Part shown: one piece after another, positions 41,950 through 51,723 of the stretch
Layout of the letters: every line of letters begins with the position of its first letter
Numbering within the stretch: the first letter of the stretch is position 1
Origin: a bacterium
GTDB taxonomy: Bacteria; Electryoneota; Electryoneia; Electryoneales; Electryoneaceae
Length of the DNA: 64,000 bases
Direction: 5' to 3'
Assembly: GCA_020444425.1 (NCBI GenBank)
Contig: JAHLLB010000018.1
Coordinates: forward strand, 20,694 to 84,693
Made by a program: the position numbers and the translations under genes
The notes under the pieces: generated by a model
Seen by the model: the letters and a program-made list of their open reading frames with translations, nothing else
Told to the model about the DNA's origin: nothing
The model's database searches: none

Positions 41950-42026
41950 CCATCGATTATCATTTACCGCCAACCGACAACCGATTACCCTCAACCGACC
42001 AACAGTAACCGCCTACCGATCTCCGC
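41950..42026 (-). repeat. Heptamer array running into the end of the YihY gene
   Basis: Eleven in-phase units on the plus strand: CCATCGA, TTATCAT, TTACCGC, CAACCGA, CAACCGA, TTACCCT, CAACCGA, CCAACAG, TAACCGC, CTACCGA, TCTCCGC. Read with the gene (minus strand) the stop CGG-TAG lies in a CGGTNNN unit, exactly as at the uxs stop. Confidence 0.75.
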
Positions 42027-43356
42027 TTTGACGCGCTTCGTATTCCTGCACCAGATCGTCCAGCGTGCGCGATTCGACGGCGCGCAGAGATGCATCCTGA
42101 CGAGTGTCCATCCAGCCCTTCATCCACTGCCACGCCGGATGGTCGGGCCAATCCCACTCCGACCGTTTCTCGGACATCAAAAGCGAATCCATCTCTTCCA
42201 CCGGAATCTGCTTCGGGCTGCGCGCAAGCATGATCTCGTCCGGCGGCAACCCGACACGTTCAACCAACCCGCCATCCTGCAGCTTGTCCACCGTGGCGTC
42301 GATCAGGCCCGGCGGCAGACCGTACTCATCCCCCCACAGCACTGGGTTGAACCGGGAACTCTCGCCCCGTTCGCCACGGAACACTTTCGTTGCTTCGAAC
42401 AACAGCAGGTAGCCGAGCACATTGCGTTGCGGTTTTGACAACCGCAAGCCCTTCGACTTGTTCGCGAGGGTCTGGTAATGCTGCTGGACAAAGGTCATCT
42501 CGACACCGGCCAGCACCAGCACCCAGGACAGGTTGATCCAGATCAGCAGCAACGGGATCGCCGCCAGCGAGCCATAGATGAGGTTATACTGGACGAGATT
42601 GGTGGTGTAGAAAATGAAGCCGGATTTTAGGATTTCGTACAACAGGCCGGCGATGGCTGCGGACGCCAGGGCGTACCGCGGCTGCACCCGTGTCGCCGGG
42701 ACAAACTGGTAGAACAGGAACAGCCCGAGTATGATCATCCCGGCCGTCACCGCCCGGTTGAACAACGTTTCCAGGATGCCAAAACTCTCAACCGTCTTGC
42801 TGATGAACGGCAGCGCCTGAACGTATGTCGTCAACGCCAGCGACCCGACAATCAGGATCGGGACAATCGTGATCAGGCCCCAGTACAGCGGCAACCGTTT
42901 CAACGAGCCCGCGCTTGAGCGTGCACCCCAGATCGAGTTGACTGTTCCCTCGACACCGCTGAAAATCGACCACACTGCGATAACCAGGACCAGCACGCCG
43001 ATTCCGTTCAACGCGAACCCGCCAGCGTTGGTAATGATTTCCTCGAGACGGGTAGCCACACCCTCGCCGGTTCCCGGCGCGAGGTTGTCGAGGATGAAGG
43101 GGCGGACGGTCGATTCAAACCAGTCCGCACCACCGAACAGTTGGAAAATGCTGAAGAGAATGACCAGGACCGGGATCAGGGTGAGCATCGTCGCGTACGT
43201 CAGGCTCGCCGCGCGGATCGGGATCATGTCACGCAGGCTTTCCCGGTAGACCACCTTGAGAAAGCGGAACAGAAACTCACGCGTATCTGACCAGAACGAA
43301 CTCGTAGCAGCCTCCGGCGATGAGTCTTCGTTTGATGCGACCGGTTTTGATCCCAT
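42013..43356 (-). CDS. YihY/BrkB-family membrane protein with C-terminal cytosolic domain
   Basis: 447 aa. Six membrane helices in residues about 45-295 with the family motifs RAASLTYATMLTLIPVLVIL and SAAIAGLLYEILKSGF. Once called ribonuclease BN, the family is now seen as membrane proteins of unclear role. The last 150 residues (KPQRNVLGYLLLFEATKVF...) look like a winged-helix with LPPGLIDATVDKLQDGGLVERVG. This tail is seen in relatives of this group. The gene ends within a heptamer array. Confidence 0.85.
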   Translation of the reverse strand: MGSKPVASNEDSSPEAATSSFWSDTREFLFRFLKVVYRESLRDMIPIRAASLTYATMLTLIPVLVILFSIFQLFGGADWFESTVRPFILDNLAPGTGEGVATRLEEIITNAGGFALNGIGVLVLVIAVWSIFSGVEGTVNSIWGARSSAGSLKRLPLYWGLITIVPILIVGSLALTTYVQALPFISKTVESFGILETLFNRAVTAGMIILGLFLFYQFVPATRVQPRYALASAAIAGLLYEILKSGFIFYTTNLVQYNLIYGSLAAIPLLLIWINLSWVLVLAGVEMTFVQQHYQTLANKSKGLRLSKPQRNVLGYLLLFEATKVFRGERGESSRFNPVLWGDEYGLPPGLIDATVDKLQDGGLVERVGLPPDEIMLARSPKQIPVEEMDSLLMSEKRSEWDWPDHPAWQWMKGWMDTRQDASLRAVESRTLDDLVQEYEARQSGDR

Positions 43357-43424
43357 CCTTCACCCCCCGCAAGGTACAACGCCGATCCCTCGATAGGTAT
43401 CCCGCAACAGGCCGAATCAACGGA

Positions 43425-44711
43425 TCAAGCGTCATCCACACGCGCGAACAACACACGTGCAGCCTCGTTCGCCTTGGCGATGATTTCTTCCTCGCCTTCG
43501 ATATGGCGATGTTCCATCAATACCTTGCCGTCGCAGACGACCGAGTCAACGACATTGCCCGTCGCGCTGTACACCAGGTGGGACTCCAGGCTGTGGGCCG
43601 GGTTTAACTCAGGCCGGGTATGATCAATCAGAATCAAGTCCGCCTGCCGGCCGACGACGAGTTCCTTCCCGCCGAGGTTGAAGAACTTCGCCGGGTTGTC
43701 CGACGCCATGTCGAGCACCTCATGTGCGCTCAACGACGTCGTGTCGTTGTCCGTCAACTTCTGCAGCAACGCCGCGATTTTCATGTCCTGGAACATGTCG
43801 AGGCTGTTGTTCGAACCTGCGCCGTCGGTGGCAAGCGCCGTGATCGCGCCCGCCGCCTGCAACTTGCGGTACGGGTACACGCCATTCACCGCCAGCTTCA
43901 TGTTGCTGACCGGGTTGTGCGAACAGACGACTCCGTATTCGCCGAGGAGTGCGATGTCGGATTCGGTCAACCAGACGGTGTGCGCGGCGACGAGGTTTGT
44001 CTCGAGCGCGCCGATGCGATGCAGGTATTCGACGGGCCGGCCGCCGTGGTCCTTTATGCAGCCCTCCACCTCGCCCTCGGTTTCAGAGAGGTGCGTGTGC
44101 AGCACCGTGCCGGTCCGCTTGCAGAAATCGACCACCCAGCGGTAGCTCTCCTCGGACACGGTGTAGACCGCGTGCGGCGCGACTGCGAACTGTACCCGGT
44201 CGCTGTACTTTTCCACTTCCTGGTGCTGGCGCTCGATGCGGTCCCAGTGCTTCTGCCGCTTCGCCGGTTCGTCGTTGACGTCAATGATCACGCTCGCGAT
44301 CATCGCCCGCACGCCCATCTCCTCCACCGCCTTGGCGACGGCGTGGAAATCCCAGTACATGTCGTTGAAGAAGACGGTCCCGTTGCGGATCATCTCGACG
44401 ATTGCCAGCTTCGCGCCCCAGTAGATTTCGTCCACCGTAATGCCGCGCTCGTACGGCCACACCCGCTGCGTCAGCCATTCCATCAACGGCAGGTCGTCGC
44501 CGTTGCCACGGAAGAGCGTCATCGAGGAATGCGTGTGGCTGTTGATCAGCGGCGGGTACGCGAACATGCCACGCGCGTCGAGGGTGGAGTCGGAGTTGCG
44601 CTCGACGTTCTTCGCCACCGGGTCGATCGCGGCGATGACGCCGTCTTCGCAGTAGATGTTGACGCGCTGGTCGTTCAGCGTTGCGTCTGTGATGAGTAGA
44701 GATGAGGACAT
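43425..44711 (-). CDS. mtaD: Amidohydrolase of the MTA/SAH deaminase type
   Basis: 428 aa metal-dependent deaminase. Metal ligands: NSHTHSSMTLFRG, VLHTHLSETEGEVE, LVAAHTVWL and the Asp of ALATDGAGSNNSLDMFQDM. These match 5'-methylthioadenosine/S-adenosylhomocysteine deaminases, which make the inosine forms. Chlorohydrolase-like or guanine deaminase relatives are possible. There is no good ribosome site before ATG 44709-44711. It follows the AlkD-like gene by 24 bp on the same strand, so the two are likely one transcript. Confidence 0.87.
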   Translation of the reverse strand: MSSSLLITDATLNDQRVNIYCEDGVIAAIDPVAKNVERNSDSTLDARGMFAYPPLINSHTHSSMTLFRGNGDDLPLMEWLTQRVWPYERGITVDEIYWGAKLAIVEMIRNGTVFFNDMYWDFHAVAKAVEEMGVRAMIASVIIDVNDEPAKRQKHWDRIERQHQEVEKYSDRVQFAVAPHAVYTVSEESYRWVVDFCKRTGTVLHTHLSETEGEVEGCIKDHGGRPVEYLHRIGALETNLVAAHTVWLTESDIALLGEYGVVCSHNPVSNMKLAVNGVYPYRKLQAAGAITALATDGAGSNNSLDMFQDMKIAALLQKLTDNDTTSLSAHEVLDMASDNPAKFFNLGGKELVVGRQADLILIDHTRPELNPAHSLESHLVYSATGNVVDSVVCDGKVLMEHRHIEGEEEIIAKANEAARVLFARVDDA

Positions 44712-44735
44712 GGGTGGTCTATCGTCTTTAGACTA

Positions 44736-45461
44736 TCAGGTTTCTTCGTGCGCCAGTTGCTGCAACCGTTCCCGGCTTTCCTCGGGCAACTTTTTCGCGC
44801 AGTCGGTCAGCAGGCCTCGCGAAATCCGTGGCGCCCACCACGCGAGAAAACGTTCGACGGCTTCGTCGTCGTCCTGCGAACGGATCGCCCACCCCACCGC
44901 CTTCTTGATCTCGGGTTGCTCGGCGGTCATCAGGTGACGCAGCACCCGCAGGGACGCGTGCGTGTTGCCCTTCCCCGCCCGTGCGAGGTACACCGTGGAC
45001 GCCGCCGCGAGCCGTTTCTTCCACAACGATTCGCCACGCACCGCCCACGATTCAAGGTACCCGATCCGGCTCAGGTCGTCCGCCACCCACGGCCCCGCTG
45101 CGATCGCGAGATTGTCCGTCGTCTCCCAGTTGTCGAGGTGACGTGCCCAACCGCTCAACTTCTCGCCGAACAGGTCGTCCAGGTCGCCGGTTCGGCCGTC
45201 GAGCCCGTAGAGTCCGACCAGAATCAACTCGCGGTGATGGGTTGGGAAAACATGATTCAGGTACAGAATCCAGTCGGGAATCTTCAGTTCCTGTTCCCGG
45301 CGCAAGCTGCCCGCGAGGTCGCGCAGTTCCGGAACCCGGACACCGTCGTACACCGTCATCCCCGGCATGGTCGTTGGCAGGGACGCTGCGTACTCGGCGT
45401 CGATCAGTGCGTGGATCCGTTCACGGAGCGACGGAATCAGCGTTTCAGGCGTGAATGCCAT
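44736..45461 (-). CDS. DNA alkylation repair protein, AlkD-like HEAT-repeat family
   Basis: 241 aa, helical. YDGVRVPELRDLAG, DLLFGEKLSGWARHLDNWETTDNLA, and KKAVGWAIRS are characteristic of AlkD-type glycosylases that remove N3- and N7-alkylated bases without base flipping. The WET/TD segment carries the catalytic Asp of the family. ATG 45459-45461 has no ribosome site; instead an 8-bp hairpin with a two-base turn ends 6 bp upstream. Possibly leaderless or regulated by that hairpin. Confidence 0.8.
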   Translation of the reverse strand: MAFTPETLIPSLRERIHALIDAEYAASLPTTMPGMTVYDGVRVPELRDLAGSLRREQELKIPDWILYLNHVFPTHHRELILVGLYGLDGRTGDLDDLFGEKLSGWARHLDNWETTDNLAIAAGPWVADDLSRIGYLESWAVRGESLWKKRLAAASTVYLARAGKGNTHASLRVLRHLMTAEQPEIKKAVGWAIRSQDDDEAVERFLAWWAPRISRGLLTDCAKKLPEESRERLQQLAHEET

Positions 45462-45467
45462 ATCGTG

Positions 45468-45485
45468 AAACCTGCTTGCAGGTTT
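45468..45485 (-). repeat. Hairpin AAACCTGC-TT-GCAGGTTT at the AlkD-like gene start
   Basis: Perfect 8-bp arms, same CTTG turn as 35255-35272. It lies 6 bp upstream of the ATG in the place where a ribosome-binding site would be expected. Confidence 0.5.
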
Positions 45486-45687
45486 GTCTGTCGTACGTTT
45501 GGACGGTCAACCACCCGCTTTTTCAATGGAAAAGCGACGGTGGGAATGTGGCTCAGCAGGCCCGACTCCCGCAAGCAACACGCGCAGCTTGTTTCGCATC
45601 CAAGGAGTGCTTGCGAGAAGTATGAGGGTGGGCTAACTTCGTCACACTTCATACCTGCCAAAGAGGGATCACAAGGGAGCGGACTTC

Positions 45688-48600
45688 ATGAAACGCACGC
45701 GAGACTGGATTGTCCTCACGTTACTCTTCGTTTTTGTTACATCGGCCTTCGCCACAGAACCCTTCATGCCACGACGCCCGGGCATCAGCCCCGATGGAAG
45801 CACCGTGGTCTTTTCGTTTCAGGGTGACTTGTGGAGCGTGGCTTCGAACGGCGGCATGGCGTCACGCCTGACCGTCCATCCGGCCTACGACACACAGCCG
45901 GTGTTCAGCCCGGACGGGAACACGATCGCCTTCATGTCCGACCGGCACGGTGACTACGACGTCTACACCATGCCTGCAATGGGCGGTGTACCCACTCGGT
46001 TGACGTACGGCGCGACAACGGACCAGCCGTTCGCGTTCAGCAACGACGGCAAGACACTCTACTTCGCCTCCAGCCGACTGTTCGACTATCCGATGGGTCG
46101 TCAGATCCAGATGATTCCAACCGAGGGCGGAACACCGTTCCGGCTCGAGGACATGTTCGGCGACCAGATTGCCGTGCGCCCTGATAACGGATTCGTCATC
46201 GCGGAAGGCCGCGAGAAATTCGGCCGGCTGCGGTATAGGGGAACGTACCAGCGCGACTTGTGGAACTACACACCCGGCTCGGACCCCGTGCAGCTGACCA
46301 CCCATGACGGAGTCGACACCCGCCCGATGGTGTCCCCGGACGGATCGATCTACTGGATCAGCGACGCCGACAAGAACCAGACACGTAACGTCTGGCGCAT
46401 GGCACCGGACGGTTCGCACAAGCAGGCGATCACCAGGTTTAAGGAAGACGGTGTGCGCTGGGCGAGCCTCGCCGGGAACGGCTCCCGCATCGTGATGGAA
46501 GTCGGCACCGGCCTGTACGTGATGAACATCCCTGACGGCGAACCGTTTGAGCTCGAAATCAACGTTTCCGCCGACATGATCGAGAATCTCGTCACCACAG
46601 AGAGTTTCACCGGCGGTGCGGACGAACTTTCCGTCTCCAGCGACGGAAAGGAATTCGCCCTGTTGATCGAAGGCGACATCGTGCTCGTCAACAAGGATCT
46701 CGGCGGACGTGCAGTGGTGCCGATTCCGGGACCGTCCCGTGAAGAAGAACTGGCGTTCCGTCCCAATGGCAGCGCCGATACGCTGGCCTTTGTCACCGAC
46801 CGCTTCGGTGAGAAGACGGTCTGTCTGCTGATTTCGGACGATCCGGACGAATCCAACCTGCACAAGGCGAAGGCACACAAGATCGTCAAGCTGACCGATG
46901 GTAAAACTCCGGCGTCGAACCCGGTGTGGTCGCCGGACGGCAGCGAGATCGCGTACACGCATGGCAACGCCGACCTGAAGATCATGGACCACGACGGTGA
47001 CGGCAAGCGTACGCTGCTCGAAGGTTGGGCTACACCGATCTACTCTTGGGCGCCGGACGGCAACTGGATCGCATACTCGCGCGAAGATCGCAATTTCAAC
47101 GCCGATGTCTGGATCATCCCGGCTGAAGGCGGCGAGGCTGTCAATGTCTCGATGCACCCGGACGATGACGGCGATCCGGTGTGGTCGGATGACGGTTCGA
47201 TGCTGAGCTGGACCACCCGCCGTCACGACAATCAGTATGACGTCTACTTCGTCTACCTGACCGAAGAACTCTCGGAACGCACTCGTGAGGAGTGGGAAAT
47301 CTGGGAGAAGACGCGTGACGAAAAGCCCGAAGAGGAAGGCGACGAAGACGAGGGTGACGAGGACGAGGAAGAAGAAGAGCCCGAGTTCACCGTCACCATT
47401 GACCTCGAAGACATCTACCTGCGCGCTCACCGTGTGACCAACGACGCGCTGGATGAGTTCGCCGTTGCACTGCATCCGAAGGGCGACAAGATTTTCTTCA
47501 GCCGCGACGGCAGCGTCTATTCGGTCAACCGTTTCGGCGAAGAGGAAGAGGAAGTGTTCGGCAGCCGTCCGACCAGCCTCAATTTCGTCGAAGAAACCTT
47601 CTACTTCCTGGAACATGGGAAGCCCAGCTACGTCGGCATGGGTGGCGGCAAGGTCGAGTCGACCGATTTCAACGCCCGCCTCAAGATCGACAAGGTCGCC
47701 ATGCGCCAGCAGGTGCTGGACGAGGGCAACCGCATCCTCCGCGACTGGTTCTATGATCCGGAGATGCACGGGCTCGACTGGGACAAACTGGGTGAGAAGT
47801 ACGAAGAGTGGGCTGGAAACGTAGTCCACGATAACGACTTCGCGGATGTCGTCAACATCATGCTCGGCGAGCTGAACGCGTCCCACATGGGTTACTACCC
47901 GGATTGGGAATCGCAAGGTGAAGGTCCGGATGACGGTTTCATCGGCGTTGAGTTCGATAAGACGTACACCGGCAACGGCTTGCGCGTGAACTGGGTGCTG
48001 CCCGAAGGTCCGGCGGACGAAACCGACATGACCCTGCTCCCCGGCGACATCGTCGAGACCGTCAACGGCATGGAAGTCGGCCGCGACGCCAACATTTACA
48101 TGGCGCTCGAGGATCAGGAAGGCGTGCCAACGCTGGTCACCTGGACCCGTGACGGCGACGACATGGACGGCATGATCGTCCCGATCGGCTGGCGCGCGAT
48201 GCGCTCGCTGGTCTACGAAAACATGGAGAAGTCGCTCCGTGCACACACCGAAGAGATGTCTGACGACCGTGTCGGGTATGTCCATATCGAAGGCATGGGC
48301 TGGCCGCAGGTCGAGCTGTTCGAGCGTGACCTGTACGCCGTCGCGGACGACAAGGACGCGCTCATCATCGACGTGCGTAACAACGGCGGCGGCTGGACCA
48401 CCGACATGCTGCTGACCATTCTGACGCAGCCGGTACACGCCTACACCATCGGCCGCAACGGTGAGGTCGGCTACCCGCAACCACGCTACCCGATGTACCG
48501 TTGGGAAAAGCCGATCGCGGTGCTGTGCAACGCCGGGTCCTACTCCAACGCCGAGATCTTCAGCCATGCGGTCAAGACCATCGACCGTGGGCCGGTTGTC

Positions 48601-48924
48601 GGTGAGGAAACCGGCGGCAACGTCATCTCAACCGGCGGCTGGACCACGATGGACGGAGGCTGGATCCGGATGCCGTTCCGCGGCTGGTATGTCTGGGGTG
48701 ATGAGAACGATTCGTCCCGCAACAACAAGAACCAGGAAGCGCCCGGCATGAACAGCGGCGCTGTGCCGGATTACCCGGTTCCGTACACCCATGCTGACCG
48801 TATCGCAGACCGTGACCCGCAGCTCGACAAGGCCATCGAACTGATGATCGAAGCGGCTGACATGGAAGCGCAGAAGCCGAAGCCCGGCGACGTTCGTGGT
48901 AAGCTGAACTACGAGACGCCGTGA
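45688..48924 (+). CDS. Tricorn-type S41 peptidase
   Basis: 1078 aa with a signal peptide (1-22). Residues about 25-330 and 340-540 form two WD40-like/PD40 propellers (RRPGISPDGSTVVFSFQGDLW, NPVWSPDGSEIAYTHG). A very acidic insert follows (about 545-570). Then come the Tricorn core (ILRDWFYDPEMHGLDWDKL), a PDZ domain near 755-835, and the S41 catalytic domain with Ser in NAGSYSNAEIFSHAV and VVGEETGG. It is a large periplasmic or surface protease that trims peptides; the cytosolic archaeal Tricorn has no signal peptide. AAGGGAG precedes ATG 45688. Confidence 0.93.
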   Translation: MKRTRDWIVLTLLFVFVTSAFATEPFMPRRPGISPDGSTVVFSFQGDLWSVASNGGMASRLTVHPAYDTQPVFSPDGNTIAFMSDRHGDYDVYTMPAMGGVPTRLTYGATTDQPFAFSNDGKTLYFASSRLFDYPMGRQIQMIPTEGGTPFRLEDMFGDQIAVRPDNGFVIAEGREKFGRLRYRGTYQRDLWNYTPGSDPVQLTTHDGVDTRPMVSPDGSIYWISDADKNQTRNVWRMAPDGSHKQAITRFKEDGVRWASLAGNGSRIVMEVGTGLYVMNIPDGEPFELEINVSADMIENLVTTESFTGGADELSVSSDGKEFALLIEGDIVLVNKDLGGRAVVPIPGPSREEELAFRPNGSADTLAFVTDRFGEKTVCLLISDDPDESNLHKAKAHKIVKLTDGKTPASNPVWSPDGSEIAYTHGNADLKIMDHDGDGKRTLLEGWATPIYSWAPDGNWIAYSREDRNFNADVWIIPAEGGEAVNVSMHPDDDGDPVWSDDGSMLSWTTRRHDNQYDVYFVYLTEELSERTREEWEIWEKTRDEKPEEEGDEDEGDEDEEEEEPEFTVTIDLEDIYLRAHRVTNDALDEFAVALHPKGDKIFFSRDGSVYSVNRFGEEEEEVFGSRPTSLNFVEETFYFLEHGKPSYVGMGGGKVESTDFNARLKIDKVAMRQQVLDEGNRILRDWFYDPEMHGLDWDKLGEKYEEWAGNVVHDNDFADVVNIMLGELNASHMGYYPDWESQGEGPDDGFIGVEFDKTYTGNGLRVNWVLPEGPADETDMTLLPGDIVETVNGMEVGRDANIYMALEDQEGVPTLVTWTRDGDDMDGMIVPIGWRAMRSLVYENMEKSLRAHTEEMSDDRVGYVHIEGMGWPQVELFERDLYAVADDKDALIIDVRNNGGGWTTDMLLTILTQPVHAYTIGRNGEVGYPQPRYPMYRWEKPIAVLCNAGSYSNAEIFSHAVKTIDRGPVVGEETGGNVISTGGWTTMDGGWIRMPFRGWYVWGDENDSSRNNKNQEAPGMNSGAVPDYPVPYTHADRIADRDPQLDKAIELMIEAADMEAQKPKPGDVRGKLNYETP

Positions 48925-49013
48925 CAGTAAGCCTTGAGTCTGGCAAGCGTGACTCGGCTTGGACAGTTTCGAGCCGGGTTTCAGCGAGCTGACGTCTGAA
49001 ACAGGTCTTCACC

Positions 49014-49043
49014 GGGGACACGTTGAACGCAACGTGTCCCCGT
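49014..49043 (+). terminator. GGGGACAC-class hairpin with T tail after the Tricorn gene
   Basis: CGGGGACACGTTG-AACG-CAACGTGTCCCCG is a perfect 13-bp stem followed by TTTTATTT. A run of ten C (49053-49062) comes next. No gene is seen in 48925-49342. Confidence 0.75.
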
Positions 49044-49342
49044 TTTATTTGCCCCCCCCCCCATTTGCTGATGCATGTCTGCACGTGTTAAACGTACCCG
49101 TCAGGTTTGACCCAATCGCCTTCGATCCTGATTGCACGCCATTCTCACTGCAGGCTCGCTCGTTCTGTGGCGGCAACCATTACCCGCTGTCCGCGTTTTT
49201 AGGATTTACTCCTCCCGGAACCACAGCAATATTTGACAAATCACCAGATTTTACTGGCATCCACGAAATACGAACTTTAGCTTGATTCCTGAAGTATGTG
49301 ATTGCTTACCGTGAACTGTCGTATCAGATGAGGGGGAAAACC

Positions 49343-51664
49343 ATGAATCGTTTGAATCCAAACCTTGCAGCCATCGTTGCCTTGACCCTGTTGACTGTTT
49401 GCTCCAGTTTCGCTACGGACTGGAGCTTTGTTACCAATGGACAGGGCTCACCTCACAGCATTGCCGCTGATTCGTCAGGCATGACCATCATCGCATCCTA
49501 TTCCAGAGGCGGTTACTGGATCACCGAGGATGGGGGTGAATCCTGGCAACCGTACAACGCCACCATTTCGCCAAGCGAAATCAAGGCCACAAAATCGATT
49601 CAAATCAGTGATCCGGACGCACAGATCCGTCTCGTTGACGCCATGTTTCGATCCCAGAGCAACTACGACACACACACCTTTGACGGCGGCGATACATGGG
49701 CGTCATTCGATTTCGACCCCTATTGGCCTGACGAGGTTCCCAGCCCAGGTTCCGGTTTTTGGGCGATTCCAAACCAACTGCCGGGACGAGTGTACTTTGC
49801 GTGCCAGATGGGGTTTGCGTACAACGACGATTGGGGAACGTGGTGGTCCGTCACGGACCTGTCATATCTTGTTAATAGCCTGGAAGGCATTTTCGTTCAC
49901 CCGGAATGCCCAGATACGGTGCTGGTTTATGGCGTATGGTCCGACGATGACTGGCCGTCGGATGGACCAGCAGGAGGAATTGTCGGCAGCGTGAACGGCG
50001 GCGAATCCTTCACCCGCCGCACTCCGATGGAAGACATGTGTGAGGCGGCACGAGGTACGGTTTATGACATCACGATGCTATCCAATGGCGATCTGATCGC
50101 CTGCACCAGCTGGTCCATGATGAACAATGAACCGTATCTGCATTTTCTACGTTCCCAGGATGGCGGGCAAACGTGGTGGTGGTATCCCTACTACGGTCTG
50201 CCCGAGTTCATGCACACATCGGATATCGAAGCCATCCCAGAGGTGGAAGGCCGCATCTTTGTCACCTCGATGTTTCGAGGGTTCGTGTACAGGTCAGACG
50301 ACTACGGGGTGAACTGGGAACGTGTGTACGATGGCCTGCCGGTGAATCCGGCCAGCGTGCGTACGATGTATCGCAATCCGTTTAGCGGTCATCTTTACCT
50401 GGGACTGGAAGGAGAGGGAATCTACCGGTCCACTGACTATGGCGATTCCTTTGAACTCGTACCCGGTCCACCGGTCAGTGTAGAATCCGAGATCGTTCTC
50501 GATGACGACGGTGTGGCGCAGGGGATGTTGGCTGGAGAGGTGTACTTCGCGGAAAATGGCTCTTCGGATTTCGTCGAGTACACCGTTCCGGCAGAGATGG
50601 GGTACGACATCGACCTGATGCCGTTCGCCCTGCCGGAAGGAATGCTCGGGATTGTTCAGTGGAAACAGTCCATGACGGACCTCAGTAAAACGTCCCGCAT
50701 CTACACCATTGATCTTCCGTCAGGCACGTGGACAACTCACCCCGAACATGATCTGGCCATGGCGCACGTGCTGACCTATCAGTATGCGGATCAAACGATG
50801 CTCGTCGGGTATGATGGGTCGTTCAGTAACCTGTTTCTGTCAGACGATCTCGGGGAAACGTGGGACACGATTGTACACGACCATGGGTTGCATGCCATGA
50901 CGCAGCATCGCAACCGCTGGTATTGTCTGGACGCAACGATAGATGATATCGTCTATGCGTGGAATCTGTACGGTCCCTGGGTCGAAACCGAATTCCCGGA
51001 GCCTGAGGATCTCGAATCCCTCGCTCAACTATGCAGCTTAAATGACACGTTGTATGTGACCACGGACGATACCCTGTGGGCGTTGTGGCCGGATGACACC
51101 TGGGAGGAGCGCGGCGACTTTGACCACTGGATCAATGGATACGATGTCGTCACCACCGCTGAGGACACCTTCCTGGTCGCTGGATACATGATGGATTCGT
51201 ATGCATGCAAGGTTTCTTACAACATGGGATGGACCTGGCACAACCAGGACCTGCAGTTCCCGTGGCCGAATCAGTGCCAGAATGTTCTCGATGTCACCTG
51301 GGATAATCAGCGGCAACGCCTGTGGTTCGAAACCGGCATCGGATTGGCCTACCTCGATTTCGAGGAAACATCCGTCGACGAACCGTGGATACTGAAACCC
51401 ACCAGCAGCAACCTGCTGACCACGTTCCCGAACCCGTTCAATGCGTCCACCACGATCCGGTTCACGCTCGACACTCGCGAGCACGTAAAGCTGGACGTGT
51501 TCGACATACTCGGTCGGCATGTCGCAACGCTTGCGGACGGCCTGCGTCCGGCGGGAGAACAACAGCTGACATTCGACGCGGCGCAGTATCCCTCTGGGAC
51601 GTACTACCTGCGATGTCAACATGGGACATCTACACAGGAACGAAAACTGGTACTGATCAAGTGA
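49343..51664 (+). CDS. T9SS-exported propeller protein A
   Basis: 773 aa: signal peptide (to about residue 23, CSSFATDW), a long body with sialidase/Vps10-like Asp-box motifs (WITEDGGESWQPYN, SVNGGESFTRR, RSDDYGVNWERVY, LSDDLGETWDTI), and a C-terminal 75-residue type IX sorting domain. That domain shows the usual FPNPFNASTTIRFTL, VFDILGRHVATL and SGTYYLRCQ blocks. Location is probably cell surface. GAGGGGG lies upstream of ATG 49343. It is the first of three tandem paralogues; ligand unknown. A putative exo-alpha-sialidase is not supported because catalytic residues cannot be recognised. Confidence 0.85.
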   Translation: MNRLNPNLAAIVALTLLTVCSSFATDWSFVTNGQGSPHSIAADSSGMTIIASYSRGGYWITEDGGESWQPYNATISPSEIKATKSIQISDPDAQIRLVDAMFRSQSNYDTHTFDGGDTWASFDFDPYWPDEVPSPGSGFWAIPNQLPGRVYFACQMGFAYNDDWGTWWSVTDLSYLVNSLEGIFVHPECPDTVLVYGVWSDDDWPSDGPAGGIVGSVNGGESFTRRTPMEDMCEAARGTVYDITMLSNGDLIACTSWSMMNNEPYLHFLRSQDGGQTWWWYPYYGLPEFMHTSDIEAIPEVEGRIFVTSMFRGFVYRSDDYGVNWERVYDGLPVNPASVRTMYRNPFSGHLYLGLEGEGIYRSTDYGDSFELVPGPPVSVESEIVLDDDGVAQGMLAGEVYFAENGSSDFVEYTVPAEMGYDIDLMPFALPEGMLGIVQWKQSMTDLSKTSRIYTIDLPSGTWTTHPEHDLAMAHVLTYQYADQTMLVGYDGSFSNLFLSDDLGETWDTIVHDHGLHAMTQHRNRWYCLDATIDDIVYAWNLYGPWVETEFPEPEDLESLAQLCSLNDTLYVTTDDTLWALWPDDTWEERGDFDHWINGYDVVTTAEDTFLVAGYMMDSYACKVSYNMGWTWHNQDLQFPWPNQCQNVLDVTWDNQRQRLWFETGIGLAYLDFEETSVDEPWILKPTSSNLLTTFPNPFNASTTIRFTLDTREHVKLDVFDILGRHVATLADGLRPAGEQQLTFDAAQYPSGTYYLRCQHGTSTQERKLVLIK

Positions 51665-51723
51665 TACCACGATCTTTCAACGATAATCGCAGGACAGGTA
51701 TTTAACACGGACTGGGGGACATC

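Noticed and set aside
45862..48567. A 901-codon open frame antisense to the Tricorn gene
   Set aside because: It mirrors the codon pattern of a high-GC gene; it has no signal, no domain and no ribosome site, and the plus strand encodes clear Tricorn motifs.
49053..49062. Ten-C tract as a phase-variation switch
   Set aside because: It lies between genes, 280 bp from the next start, not in a coding region or recognisable promoter.
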